Below, piece by piece: positions 25,976 through 39,115 of a stretch of 64,000 nucleotides of DNA. The DNA is from Plasmodium malariae (taxonomy: Eukaryota; Apicomplexa; Aconoidasida; Haemosporida; Plasmodiidae). Positions within the stretch are counted from its first letter, which is position 1; each line of letters starts with the position of its first letter. The stretch lies in assembly GCF_900090045.1 (NCBI RefSeq), contig NC_041782.1:2571001-2635000 (forward strand), in the 5' to 3' direction. The position numbers were made by a program, and so were the translations under genes. The notes below the pieces were generated by a model that was given only the letters and a program-made list of their open reading frames with translations, was not told the origin of the DNA and ran no database searches.

Positions 25976-27250
25976 AATATAATATATATATTTTTTTATT
26001 GTTTTTCAAATTAAATGATTAAATTAATGAATTAATTTATATAATAAATTAATATATAATATGTACAAATCCTTTTTTTTACCATCTGATAAACGTGAAT
26101 TTCTAATAAATTATTTTAAGATTGAAAAGGTTTAAATTATCCTTAAAATATATTAAAGTAAATATATGTTTTATACCAGCTTTTTATTATATATAGGTAT
26201 TTATTTAAATATGTGTATTCTGTTTTCGTAGTTATCTATAAACATATTTACTAAAATTTTGATATTATTATGAATACATATCAAAACACATATAATATAT
26301 ATTGAATATTTCTAATTCATTCATATTTATAAATATAATTTTTTATATACAATTATAGTAAAAAAAAAAAATTCTTTCTTCCTATAGAATTTGTAAATAC
26401 AGGTCTATCTTTGGGGCTTCGGGTTTAAGTTGTTTCTAGGAATACATCAAAATGTATAAGTGCATTTTCTTATTAAATAGGTATATTGAATATTATATTT
26501 TTCTTATAGTGCAAAACTATGTTGTTATAATTAATAAGAAAATGAGTAAATATATTATGTTCTAATAAATTTTAATTAAATTATTTTATGAAATTTATCT
26601 CTAATAACTATGATATGAATAATGTATTAATACAAAACATTATATAATTTTATTATTGATGGAATTAGAATAATACATAACACTAGGAACACTATTCTGA
26701 CTTGAAAACATCTAAAATGAAAATTTAAGAATATATTTTTTGTCTTTTTGTTTTTTTCTACTATAATTTTTTTAATTTTATATATATAGTTAAAAAAAAA
26801 TAAATAAAATAAGTAGGTGAAAATAAAAATATTTCATCTATATTAGTAATGGGGGAAAAAATTAAATAAAAATTATAATTTTCGTATATTTTTATGTAAC
26901 TTAAAAAATTATAATTAATTTTAACCTTTAAAAAATATGTTGTTTTATAGTTTTCGTAGTACATTATAAATTCGATATGTTAAACATCTTATAGACCACA
27001 CAAAAATATTGTTTGTTTATTTGGTTATTAATGTCAACACTATAAATAAACTAACACAAAATGTTGTAAAAAATTTTTTTTTTTTATTTATTATTACTAT
27101 TATTATAATATCACAATAATTGTTATGATTATTAAATATTATCGTGATTTTCCAAAATAAGTAAATAAATTAAAATTCTTAGTAACAAACAAATTTTCTA
27201 AATTATATATTATTATTTAAAAATATGGAATAGTATATAATTTATAATAT

Positions 27251-27290
27251 ATACATTCTATAGTATATGTATTCTATATATTCTATATTA
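27251..27290 (+). promoter_or_regulatory. Upstream conserved patch of the fam-l gene at 27686
   Basis: Repeated ATTCTATA units, about 395-435 bp before the ATG. The position equals that of the patches before the other fam genes. Confidence 0.5.
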
Positions 27291-27685
27291 TGCATAAAAT
27301 CAAATGTTATATATATTAATAAATCTTATATTTTCTTATTAATTTGTTTTATAAAAATACTAATAACGCTTTATTTATCTACCCTACTTCGCTATATTAT
27401 TAAATTACATATTTTGAGTATTTAAGAACAGTGAAAATTATTTTGTTTTAAAGAAGAATAATTTTTTAAAAATAAAATTAAAAAAAATAGTTTTATATTA
27501 ATTTTAAAGTTATTTTTGCTTTTCTTCATTATCAAAAAAATTAAACTCAAATACATTTCATTAAGTTCTTACAAAGCATTAATAAAATTACTTTGCATTA
27601 TAACAGCTATCCTATATTATTAGGTGATTATATGATTGATAATTATTTCTTCCACTTAATACGTTAGGTTATGAAAATATATATC

Positions 27686-28688
27686 ATGGAACAAGAAATT
27701 AAGTTACCTATTTTTATTAAAGTTTCTATTTTTATCTTTTTTAGTGCGATATGTCATTTTTTCAGTTATATGGTATTATAACATAAAGAAACACATATTA
27801 TTTATATATTTAGTGTTTAATATTTATTAACGCTGTTATTCAGTATGAGAATATTTTTTTATATAAATAATAAATATTTTCTTTGTTTTTCAGAGTATCT
27901 TTGACAAGTTCCTCTGTGAGAAACAAACCATTGGAAGTAAATTAGATATAAAAACTTATAGATTACTTGCAGAATGTAAACAGGATAAATATTCAAATGT
28001 TTTATATTTAAAAAAAGAGATGCCTAATAATATAACGAAAAACGAAAAATATATAAATATGAACGATAAGGGCGATAGACGAAAAATGAAACAACAAGAT
28101 GTACGTTCACTAAATAATACTGGAGACCATAAACTGTGTAAGAAAAATAAGTCTAATATATTTGAGACAATAAAATTATCCCATATGGAAAAAAACATAT
28201 TCAAAGAACTTGATTTTGAAGATTTTCTTAAAAATAACAGGACAATTAGTTACAAAACTTACAAAAAAATAATACGTAAAAAATTAGCATTACGATTTTC
28301 TGTACCTTTATTATTGTTATTATTGTTATCAGTATCAATGATAATAAATTTTTCTTGCTTTCGTTTTATTATAAAGGGGTTGTTTTATACATTGCGTTTG
28401 TACCTTGGAGGTTCGTGGTACGGTTCTTTAAATAGCTTATTGAAAAATTCTACTTTAGATTTTTTATTCAAGTCTGAGAAAACAATAAAATTAAAAAAAT
28501 GGATTAAGGTAAGCCGTATGTCGGTGACCATAGATGACTACGATTACGTATATGGCTTTTTTAGGTATCTATTATGTTTAATATATTTAATAGCTTTCTT
28601 AATATTAGGTGTAACACTTATATTAGGAATCGTTTACTACCATAAAAAAGTAAAAAAATATCAAAAAATTAAGTTCATAAAAAAGTAA
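27686..28688 (+). CDS. fam-l-type exported protein with a canonical export motif
   Basis: Exon 1 27686-27772 (MEQEIKLPIFIKVSIFIFFS then AICHFFSYM), donor GTATTA, intron 121 bp, acceptor TTTTTCAG, exon 2 27894-28688; 293 residues. R52 begins YRLLAECKQ: RLLAE fits the canonical PEXEL consensus RxLxE/Q/D, unlike most neighbours, which have K at position 5. A charged linker follows, then SHMEKNIFKELDFEDFLKNN and a basic stretch (KTYKKIIRKKLALR). Membrane segment 1 is about 164-186 (VPLLLLLLLSVSMIINF) and segment 2 about 254-279 (LIYLIAFLILGVTLILGIVY), with a loop of about 67 residues between them. The tail is HKKVKKYQKIKFIKK. It forms a doublet with the fam-m gene 2.6 kb upstream. The 3' flank as far as about 30.5 kb matches that of the gene at 58838, so those two fam-l loci are close relatives. 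From memory, structural similarity to the RH5 invasion ligand has been proposed for this family; that cannot be tested here. Confidence 0.9.
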
Positions 28689-29514
28689 AATGTAAAAAAA
28701 GGAATACGTTTCCTTATATGAAGAAGTCTTTAGTATGACATAATACTTGTAATATCATTAGTTCTATGCTTAATAAATGTAATTATAGCTGCTTAAATTT
28801 TATAAACAAGCCTATATATAAGTAGACTTTTTTATATTCAAATATAAATTATGTTGTTAGTTTTTTAATGAATTTGAATGTATTAATATTTTTCAATTTG
28901 CATTACACAGTATTTTTTTAATTTCATTAATTATATTTTTCATAATATGATTATATGTCCTTACATAAATGGATTTTTATAGAAAAATTATATTTGTGCA
29001 TTGAAATAATTATATGATGGCACAGTTCATATAATTTTGTTGAATGATTGTGATAATTTATATTTTATCTAAAAAGGTCTGCTTTCTATTTTATATGTAG
29101 TTCTAGTTAAAAATATTTATATTTTCAGATTATAAAGAAAATGTAATATTATCTTTAAATTATAATTAAATGGTTACTTCTTAGTATTTAATAAAAGCGA
29201 ATGAATATTATTTGTTGTTTTGATATATAAATATATATTCTTTGCTTATTAGAAATATTATATTTATTTTATAAGATACGTTTTATATGAAATATATTAT
29301 AATAATTAATAACTGTAAACAACATTTTAATGCACTTTTAGTTTTTTTTGAATAATATTGATTTATATATATACAATACAAAAATATCCTTATTAAATTT
29401 TGATTATTTATAATAGGTTACGAAATTACAGATTCTCTATCTTCGAGATTAAAATTAAAATTCAGAATTATTTATTATTAAACTTAATTTTGGAGTTAAT
29501 ACATTCAGCTAAGT

Positions 29515-29560
29515 TTAATTTAATATATATTATATTGAAAATTTATATATAAATAAATTA
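29515..29560 (+). repeat. Conserved 3'-flank element, copy 4
   Basis: TAATATATATTATATTGAAA followed by ATTTATATATAAATAAATTA, about 830 bp after the stop at 28688. It is one of the best-kept copies. Confidence 0.75.
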
Positions 29561-30184
29561 TATATATTTTTTTATTTTTGACATTATTAAAATACTAAAT
29601 GGATGAATTTATTTTTTACATATATTAATATATATATGTATAAATAATTTTTTTATATTCCTTATAATAGTAATATCTTAAATATATGTATACTTCAGTA
29701 AAAATCTAAGGTGTCGTTATATGTAATGAAAAAATAAATATATCTTTACTACATTATAATAATATGTATGTACTTTTTTATATATATTTCCGATTCTTCA
29801 TGTATATATATACGTATATTTTAAATTTACAATTAATAATACATTTATAAATATAGCAATAATTTTATAAATAAAATTAAAATAACAAATTGGCATTGAT
29901 ATTTTATAGAACATTTCTACGTCCACAGTGTTGTGTTTTTGGTTGCATAAATTTTAATTATTTCTATTCAAAATTATTACGCATTTTTCTAGAAGATTTA
30001 ATTAATTGTGATGCATATTATTTCGCATGAAGCTCTTTTTCTAGTTTTTTTCATAACTAAAGTTAATATGTTACATTTTCCTTTATATAAATTCAAATGA
30101 AAATTATAAAATAATGATAATGAATGTTGCAGTTATCGCCTTCGTTTACGATTTAAACGTAATTTTTCGTTAGTGAAATAATAC

Positions 30185-30480
30185 ACATATATATATGTGT
30201 TTGCAAAAATATACTAATGAGAAAGAGAATATGAGATTAATATATATGGACAATTCTGCATTCGGAAAGGGAAAAAACTGCTAAAAGTATTTTTAATAAA
30301 AAAAAAATATATATATATATATTTTTTTTTTTATAACATTAGGTATTACTATATATTATTAAAATATTTCTTCTATGTACAATATATATATATTTATGTA
30401 CAATAATTACAAGAAGATCATATTTTTTTTTAGTTCAATTTATATGAAATAAAAAGAAACAAGGCACAATTATTGAAAAA
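30185..30480 (+). repeat. Block repeated at 61.4-61.6 kb, with a poly(A)-(TA)n-poly(T) core
   Basis: AGAGAATATG, then a GCTAAAAGTATTTTTAATAA stretch, a long A run, TA repeats and a long T run, then ACAATATATATATATTTATG. The same order occurs at 61420-61600. The A-run/TA/T-run core at about 30299-30334 is self-complementary and could form a hairpin or cruciform. Confidence 0.65.
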
Positions 30481-31839
30481 TAGCATGTTTCATTATTTCA
30501 TAATGTTACAAGTATAGATATATAAGAAAAATTAATTTAGTACATATTAAGTTATAATACATTGTATAATGTTACAAGCTATATTATTAGATTTATATTT
30601 TTAAATATACATCTGTAGTTGTCATACATATTAAAAGTATAAGCATATTTCTCTTACATTTTTTTTTTTTTTACTATCACTTTTTAACAATTAATTACGT
30701 TATATTTTTTAAAATAATTTTTTTTCAAAACGTTTTATTGTATATTTTCTAATTATGCATTACCCTTAATAATTAGAAGCTCGCATATTATATGGAGACA
30801 ATTGAAAAATATAATTAAATTAAAGGAAGAACGTTTCCACAAGGTAGAAAAGAGACGAACAATATTAAAGTATTATTTATTATAGGATATAAAATCTACT
30901 TTCATGTAAACATTTGAATAATTATATGAAAAACTAAAATAATAAGAATTTTTGATACAATTAAAATAACTTATCTTCCAAGTATTTATTCTAAGTTTTT
31001 GATATGAACTCATATTCTTTTACTTATGTTTTTATAATATACGTAAAGCTATATGTATGACAGAAAATTTCATTGTTGCAAGACCCTAAATATCAAGTTA
31101 ATAAAATATTTTTAGTACATAAAGATTTAAAACAGAGATAAAAGTTAATTGGCTTGCAAACAAAAAAAAAAAAAAGAAACTTATTTTGAACCTTTTCCTA
31201 GTAAAGTTTTTAATTTACTTATATAATTATTACACTTTAATGTATATGTATATTCATATTGTTTTTTCTTAATATTATTTAAATTGTTCTTGAATATATG
31301 CTTGTACATGTGATAAATAATATAAATTACACATGTACATGTATCTCTAAAATGTTATTTACGACATATTTTCACTTCTCTCGTTTGTCTCACCTTTTTA
31401 TTTCTCACTTTTACTTGGTTTTATTGTTTTCCTTTTCCTTTATAGTTAATGAATGAAGCATTAAAATTAAAAAACAAAAAGTTATTAAATTTTAATAGAA
31501 TATTAAGAAGAATTTTTAAAAGAAGTTAATGTATGAATCGCATGTTTCCATTGTAACATCTTCTATGAGTTATTAATATAATATTGAAGTGATATATAAT
31601 TTTTTTTGATATAAATAATTATAATTGTAAAAATTATTTTATTTCTGAGATAGTGTACTTTTTTTCATTTTAGTTTTAATTAATTATGCAATGTGCCGGT
31701 AGAAATTTTATTAATTATAAAACGGAGTGCTTCGAGAATTAATCGTATAAGTACTGTAAGAAAACACTATTATATATATGAATAATTTTTATTTTTTTTT
31801 AAGTTTACATGTTTTTCTATTAGGACTACTTATTGATCG

Positions 31840-31990
31840 ATAACGAATGTTAATCTGAAATAAGAGAGAATGGAGAAGAAAAAAAATCATATCTGACATG
31901 CACATGAAAAAGTGTTTCAAAGAAAAAGAAAATGAGAAAAATAAAAAAAAAAGTAAGAGAACATGAAATATGACAAATAATAATGCAAAC
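31840..31990 (+). repeat. Purine-rich conserved box, copy A of three
   Basis: CTGAAATAAGAGAGAATGGA is followed by GAAGAAAAAAAATCAT, ACATGAAAAAG and an AAAATAAAAAAAAAAGT tract. Related boxes are at 48425-48545 and 63730-63850. On the minus strand all three can be read as a similar peptide (FLLHSLLFQ, LLLHSFLFQ, FFLHSPLFQ). No start, splice or longer frame is shared, so it is listed as a DNA repeat. Confidence 0.6.
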
Positions 31991-32269
31991 TTATATGAAT
32001 ACCTACAAATTTTAAAAGCATACCCCCCCTTTTTTCCAAGGTTCAAATATCAATTACAAATATGTTTTTTTAAAAACGTATATAGATACCATTATAAAAG
32101 TTTTATATAAAAAAGAAATAAAAAGAAGAAAGTAATACGTTAACGTCACTTTTATAATTTATCTTTTCTTTCCTTAGTTTATATGTATAAGTAAAAATCC
32201 GAGAAAATAAGCGTCTAATTATAATAATTTTGGAGAAATATAGATATAAGAATTAAAAAAAAATTTCTT

Positions 32270-33070
32270 CAAAGAATTTATATATGTTATGCTACATCTA
32301 TGTCATGAGTATATATGTGTATATACGTATGTGTATATGTGAATATACGGATGCAAGTACATGAATTTTGTATGTTGGTTTATCCATATATATATTTGTA
32401 CATATGGACATTCCTAAATTTCATAAGATACATATTCATTTTTGTGACTATTACAATATTTTGACTTATGTAACAATATTATTAATAGTATGAATAGAAG
32501 TATATTCTCCTGCGCAGAATGAATAGAAAATTAGAAAAAATAAACGCTATAAAAAGTATTTCATATGGTGGGTTTTACCTATGTGCCCTAATGATATTTT
32601 TCTAAACAATTTCTTATTATCACCAAGCTTCATATGTATACACGTAAATTTTTTTTGTATTGTCTGCATTAGAAGAATATTTTTTTAAAAACTCTAACGT
32701 ATAATTAAATCATTTGAAACAAAATATATTTAATAAAGCATGTATGCTGGATATGTGATTTTATGTATATATATAAATCAATTAGTTTGAGTACGAAATT
32801 GTGTGCATGATTATGTGGGTATATAAGATAGCATTATTCATGTGGAAACATGTATTTATGCATATAACGCGTATGTACATATGTATTTGTTGTTTTTTGT
32901 TTTTTGTGTACTAGCTTTACATGGATATTTTAGATTGTTTATATTAAAAAATTGTAAGTGCACGCACATATATATGTATGTGCGTATAAAATTTTGCATG
33001 TCGGTAATTTATTTACATGTTATTTTTCACATTAACGCCTTATGCTTCCACGTACATGTGCCCATGTAGA
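32270..33070. repeat. Region of degenerate ACATATGTAT/GTGCATAC repeats, copy A
   Basis: Clusters of alternating purine-pyrimidine words (GTATATACGTATGTGTATAT, ACATATATATGTATGTGCGT) occur at 32300-32420, 32750-33070 and again at 33480-33660. They raise the local G+C and create chance open frames, for example at 32842, which were not accepted as genes. The matching region of copy B is about 48870-49640. Confidence 0.65.
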
Positions 33071-36000
33071 CGTTTTTGTATATGAGATAGAATAAGCCGA
33101 ATGATAGAACTATTATGTATTAAAAGGGAAAATATCATTAATGTATGAAGGTCACTAAAAAAGGTATTCCACCTAAGGATGTTAAGAAAAGAAAGAAAAA
33201 AATATATATATGATAAGGCAATTAAATGTGGTGTTGAATATATTAATTAGTTGTGTAGATTATTAAATTAAGAATAGTTCCATTTTATATTATATCAGAA
33301 TTGTAAATTTATATTTGATTACCTTTATTAAAGGTTCTTATACAAGTTTTTATTTAGTTTACTAGTTGCAAGCATTCTCAAAACATGAATTGGAAAGTAG
33401 AAATTGGAATAGCATAAAATACAAAGGTAAAAAATGAAATTGTAATAATTATTGGTTTGTCGGAGTTCTATGAATATATTTTACATATACTTATATATGT
33501 ACATATGAATAAGGAGGGCATACGTGCGTATGCACATGTTTATGATATTCGACACATATTAACAAGTATGTAAGGAAGTGTAAACAAGTAGTAATAAAAA
33601 ATATGTACAAAAACGTTATTTATGCATATATGCATATGATGAATTTATACATATGGAACTAAAAGCAAAAAGGAAATTACGCTATAATTGTTTTTTTTTT
33701 TTTCTGCAATCATTACATTAGAGTAATGAATGTAAATGTATTGACAATATGAAAAGATTCAGTATGTCTTAAAAAAAATAAATTAATTAGTATAAATAAA
33801 TATCAGAGTAGTGCTTGAGTAGGAAGAAATACATATAGATATAAAATATAATGGTCCTCATATAAGGGACTATATTATCAAATATACATATATGCGAACA
33901 CAATTCATAGAATTTATAGTTTTAATAGTATTACAAAATAGGTATATTAGTTATATAATAAAGGTTATTATAAAATTATTACTAAATGGAACAATAGGAA
34001 AATAATACTTTAACTGGAAATATATATAATTTACGTTATTTAACATTAATTTATTTTAAAATAAAATATTGAAGTTAAAAATGCCATATATATCATTATT
34101 ATTACAACATAAATAACATCATTAATTAGAAGAAATATAATTTATTAATGTAATAATAATATTTATGAGCACTTATTACTGCAAGTTACGTTAAATTTAC
34201 AGTAAATAATAATTAAAGAATTAATATTAATAAACATATATATATGGAAATTCGTAGATGTATGACTATAAAATAAATATTTATATTTAATAATACAATT
34301 AATTAATGTCGTATACATTTACTAAAGAACAAATTAAGTATTTCAAAACAAAATGAAAATTCGTTATTGATAATTCTTTTAGTTTTCTGAATGTTCATTT
34401 TTATGTAATTTAAATTGACGTGAATATATTCAATTAATATAATATGTATAAAATATTTAACAAAAAAACTAAAGCTACTAAGAATTATCGGTTGGATTAG
34501 TTACATAAAAGCTTAGAAAGTAATTATTAAAAAAAAGCTCATATGCTAATGTAAATTTTATAATTAAATAAATTTTATAATAGGTAGTATTAATTGCCAA
34601 ATTGTGGTGTTATCCTTTTTTATATAAAAACAAGTTTGTAAACTTTGAAAAAGTTTATATAAATGAAAGAACCATGTAAACGTTTTAAACTAAAAGTATT
34701 ATTAATTATGTTTATATCTGAATATATAAATATATGTAATGTACATATATAAGAAAACATAAAATAAAATAATAATTATCTTATTTTTCTTTAATTCTAC
34801 AGGGTAATATATATTATGTAGAATACGCAAAATTTTAAAATATTTTATATTTATTTATAATTAATTATTTTTTAGAAAAGTGCATTAGTTACCCAAATTA
34901 ATATCAATTTATTATTATAAAATTAAGATAATATATTTATGATATTACATTTTTATAATTATCTATGTTTACTATATTAAACACACCGTATGGAATACAA
35001 ATATTGTTGATTTAATAAGTACATTTCTTTAAAAATCTAATTTATTTTATATGAGTAGTTTTAATAACAGCTAAATTTTAATATGATATATTAAGAAATA
35101 TTTATTTATATACCAATAAAGGTAATATGTATTATTATTTCCTGCATGAAAGTAACAAAAACGAAAATAATTCATAATCGTTTTTTCTAAATGTTATTAT
35201 ATGTTATATTACATATTATATACTATCTTTTAAAACTTCTTAATTATCCTATTTTTTGATGTAAATTAATTTATTTAAAATAGTTTTTTTATTATAATTT
35301 TTTTTTTTTATAATCATAATTAATAAATATGTATTCATATTACATATAATATTGCATGGTTATTATGTTTTTTTAATATTACCATTGCTCTATATATTAT
35401 AAATTAATATTTTTTTTAAAAAAAAATAAAAAATTAAAAAATAGATATTAATTCTTAAATATAATAAATTTTATTTTAGTCATAATGAATAAAATAATTT
35501 TTTTTTAATTATATAGAAATTATAGTATTCTATTTATAATAATAACATACAATTGTGTAAAAGCGTTAAATTGGATAGAACTCTTTAAAATATTAGAATT
35601 ATTTATTTGAATTAAATTTTAGAATACAATTTTAAAATTATTCTAGTACAAATATTCTGCATGTTACATGTATGTGCAAATATTAGATTATAATTTGTGC
35701 TATAAATATAAAATTTTCTTTTAATTATTTCTTTCCATCCTATGAATACTATTATATACAATACAATAATTTGCGTTCTTTGATTGTAATATAATGTTTA
35801 AAAGGTATAAAAGATACGGACATATAAGCTTATTATTAGGATGTTCAGCTAAAATGTAATAAGTATATTCCTGACATATGCTAAAATGCTTATGCTGAAC
35901 ACAACTAATTTTTTTTTTCTAATTATAAAATAAAATTTCTGTGTACGAGAAAAGTCATTTTATTTCTTTTCTGAAAAGTATAAATAACAAAAATTTAGAA

Positions 36001-36306
36001 CTGTTCTGTTAGGCTATGAATATATATATGCTTTTTAAGAATTCATTAATATAATTAGTTTTCCTGAATATCATTTTGACATAGCTTTTATATAAATAAA
36101 TTTACTGGAAGTATTTATAAAAGTATTTTTAAAAGCATCTGAGGTTTTTTATACTTTGCATTTTATTTATGCAATTTAATTTTTTTTTAAAAAAAAAAAT
36201 AAAATAGCTACAGAAATTACTATACACCTATGTCACTAAATTGTCAATATGCTGTAAGCTTTTTACATAAATAGATGTATTATAAAGTTAAATAAATCCA
36301 ATTTTA

Positions 36307-36880
36307 ATGGAAAAAATAAATATTATATATTAGCAAAATCGCTTATATTTATCCTTTTTAATTGTATATGTCCATACTTAATATGTGCAGTATAGTACGT
36401 TAGCATGAAATTTACTTTATGTTTTTGATGCTGCATGTTATATAAACATAAGTTTATTTATAAGACAGTTTTCATTGTTCGTAAGCAAATTTATCACATT
36501 ATAAATAATAATGAAAATTACTTTTCATTGTAATACACTTTTTATATGCCTTTAGACAATTATAATTGTGGGCATGGAATTTTTGACTCAAAACTTGTTA
36601 TATTATTTTTAGAAAAAGAGAAGAGAAGAAATAAAATAGAAATAAAGATGTTATATGTTGATGTATATGGTGATCCATACAATGAAGAGTTAATGTTGAA
36701 TTAAAAGATGATGGAAAGAATTAGTGTAAAGATAATGGCAATTAGATGAATGCATCTAAAAAATTATTCATGAAGTGAATATCTGTTATATTCAAGTCAT
36801 ATGTAGTGCTAGATATATTTCTTTTAAATAACTATAAGGAATATTTATTCCTATGCATAAAAGCAGAAATTACACCTGTT
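36307..36880 (+). pseudogene. Heavily decayed exported-protein gene in duplication copy A
   Basis: The first exon relic is 36307-36389: ATGGAAAAAATAAAT, a stop, then after a frameshift KSLIFILFNCICPYLICA before a GTATAG donor. It is 83 nt long instead of 87, which agrees with a small deletion. The second exon relic follows TTTAG at 36551-36555: in one frame DNYNCGHGIFDSKLVILFLE then KEKRRNKIEIKML, which lines up with the NYN.G...D.R.YRLLAKYK part of intact genes with the export arginine lost, then a TAA. Further on, AAAAAATTATTCATGAAGTG matches the 346-1240 relic. The paralogous relic at the same place in copy B is 52898-53480. Confidence 0.7.
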
Positions 36881-37000
36881 ATATTAAGAAAGAACGTTTA
36901 AAACCTTAAGAATGAATGAGTAAAACTTTATAATGTACTCCATGGAATACTTTTAGTTTATAAAATTTTCATTAGTTTTTTATTTCTTATTTAATTGGAA

Positions 37001-39115
37001 AATGTTTAATATATATTAGAGCGAGCATTAATGACATAATTATTTAATTATCAAGAGGAGTCTCAACTGTACTGCTGTTAGTCACCTTTTAAACATTTTA
37101 ATGTTTTATGTGCTGTTAAAATTCTTAAATAAGCCACTGAAGTAGGATGAGTTAAAATTTAAGTCTGGTAAAAAATGACAGATTTTTTTCAGAAATATTT
37201 TTTTCATGTATGTAATGATGTTTTCCTATGCTTAATCAAAATAAGTTAACGAAAATTAATTGTTGCATACTTATAAATTATTTCTTATAGAATCTATATA
37301 TTTTACAAGTATATGTTGGTACATAAAAGTAAAAAGACATATATTAAATAATATTAACAGTCTTAATGTTTCTATATTTCATTTGTATTACAATAAATTA
37401 TTCTGAACACATATATATAATATATCTTTTTAAATTTAATAAAATGTGCAATTTAAATTTCCGCATAATTAGAATAAAAATAAGTCTTTTATATGCAAAA
37501 ATTATTTATGTAATTGTTTCATTTGGATTTGTAATATAATATAGGTGGAACTTTTAAACTGTTATGTAATTTTAAAAATTATATAATCTCACTCGGTTAA
37601 TGAAGTAATTTAGATTTATAACAATTGCTCTTCTTTTTTTTTTTTTAAAGTTTGTAAGTTTTCATTTTTTTCTTATTAATAAATGTATGAGATATAACAT
37701 TTAATTTTAATATGTCTGCAATTTTTTTATTTAACTAAATATAATCTATTTCACTTTCTGTGTTAACATTATATTTTTATTTAAATTCAAACATAACAGA
37801 ACGTCCTCATAAAAAATTATTTAGAAAATTACATATTTAATAATTTATTTGATGTAAAAACCTATAAATAAATTTCTAGATTTTTTTATAGTTAAGGTAT
37901 GAAATTATAATTAAATAATAATATAATTTTCCTTTTAAAATTAATTATTAATAGAACATTATCAACTTCAGAATACATGAAGCTTTATATTTAAATCAGG
38001 ACTTCTATAAAAATTTATCATTTTACATTTTATCCTATATAATTACGCGAGTTAATTCTATTTTATATGATTTACTTAAATAGCTGCGATAATATATATG
38101 ATAACAAAAAATTATGTTTATGTATGCATTTGACATAATTAAACAAAAACTTTTTTCTATCAGCATTGTACTTAAGTCATTATAAATTATATAACTATTA
38201 CTCTATTTTTATTTATTATATATCTTCTGAATATTTATATTAGTTAAAACAAGATATATATAAATAAACATAACAATTTACAAACTTTTCATTTATAAAA
38301 AATAATATAAAATATAACTATTTAAATTCCATATCAATCAAAAAATAATATTACAAACATAAAAGCATGGTCTTTATTTACCTTTGAAATTTACTGTTTT
38401 TTATTTGGTTACGTGATTTGTCATATCTGACATTTAAAATATATTATAGATCATAAAAAGATGTGTATATTTATGGAGTATATAATTACAATACTACATA
38501 TAATAATAAAAACAATTTGTACAAAATATTAATTGTTTGTTTTCTTCTTACTATTATTATGGTGGCATAATAATTAATATTTTTTTTAGAGATAAACAGT
38601 TTGTAAAATATATTATTCAATATGTTAGTATTATTAATAGGAAAATATCATTTAAATAAGTGACATTTCTCCTGATATGTAGAGGAAAGAATTATCTATA
38701 TTCTCTACATTCTATATTCTCTATATACTCAATATATATAAATATTAATTAAAAATATATATTTTTTTTTTCTGATGAGTATTGATAAGAAAATTATTTA
38801 ATTGTTTCAGTATAATAAAGGAATAATTTATGTACTCTGAATATCTATTAATTAACTAAATTTGTATTATTTTAATTAATAGCATTTTTTCAAAAACTAT
38901 TTTAATAGAAAAATTTTATATGTTGTTTCTGAAATTATTTTTTTTTTTTATCTGTTGTAAAATTAATTGTACTTAAAAACTTTTTATTATGATTTTACAA
39001 AAAAATAAAAGAAATCACGTTAATTAAAAAATAACAGTGTTCTTTATCATTCAAAGAATATTATATTTTTAACTGAATCCTAGTTTAGTATATTTTAATT
39101 TTAACGTTCTCTATA
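37001..39115. other. Spacer before the fam-l gene
   Basis: No gene seen. The last 500 bp is the conserved 5' flank (AATAGGAAAA, TGTAGAGG, then the TCTATATTCTCTACATTCTA patch). Confidence 0.55.
38693..38735 (+). promoter_or_regulatory. Upstream conserved patch of the fam-l gene at 39116
   Basis: TATCTATATTCTCTACATTC followed by TATATTCTCTATATACTC, about 385-425 bp before the ATG. This is the clearest copy of the patch. Confidence 0.55.

Larger units (their letters stand above)
25096..27685. other. Spacer between the two genes of a doublet
   Basis: The first kilobase is the family 3' flank and includes a weak copy of the 3' element. A short less AT-rich patch at 26391-26460 (CTTTGGGGCTTCGGGTTTAA) stands out but has no supported frame. 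The last 450 bp is the conserved 5' flank of the next gene. Short open frames at 25538 (plus) and 26761 (minus) were not accepted. Confidence 0.55.
28689..31399. other. 3' flank of the fam-l gene
   Basis: No gene. It contains the family 3' element (29515-29560) and a block at about 30.2-30.5 kb that matches about 61.4-61.6 kb. Confidence 0.6.
31400..37000 (+). repeat. Segmental duplication block, copy A (spacer plus dead gene)
   Basis: Collinear with about 47980-53750 at an offset of about 16.6 kb. Anchor pairs: 31850/48430 (GAGAATGGAGAAGAAA / AGAATGTAGAAGAAGAAA); 32270/48828 (TTCAAAGAATTTATATATGT / TTCAAAGAATTTATATGTGT); 33175/49808 (AAGGATGTTA); 33575/50200 (CAAGTATGTAAGGA); 34315/50920 (ATACATTTACT.AA); 34861/51461 (ATTATTTTTTAGAAAAGT); 35690/52265 (TTATAATTTGTGCTATAA); and the exon 1 relics at 36307/52898. 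The copies are clearly diverged, so the duplication is not recent. No intact gene lies inside. Confidence 0.8.

Noticed and set aside
31789..32046. 85-codon minus-strand open frame
   Set aside because: It overlaps the purine-rich repeat. The frame is not kept in the other two copies apart from a short peptide, so it is treated as a repeat, not a gene.
32842..33069. 75-codon plus-strand open frame
   Set aside because: Made of ACATATGTAT-type repeat words (YMYVRI, HMYL) and absent from the matching part of copy B.
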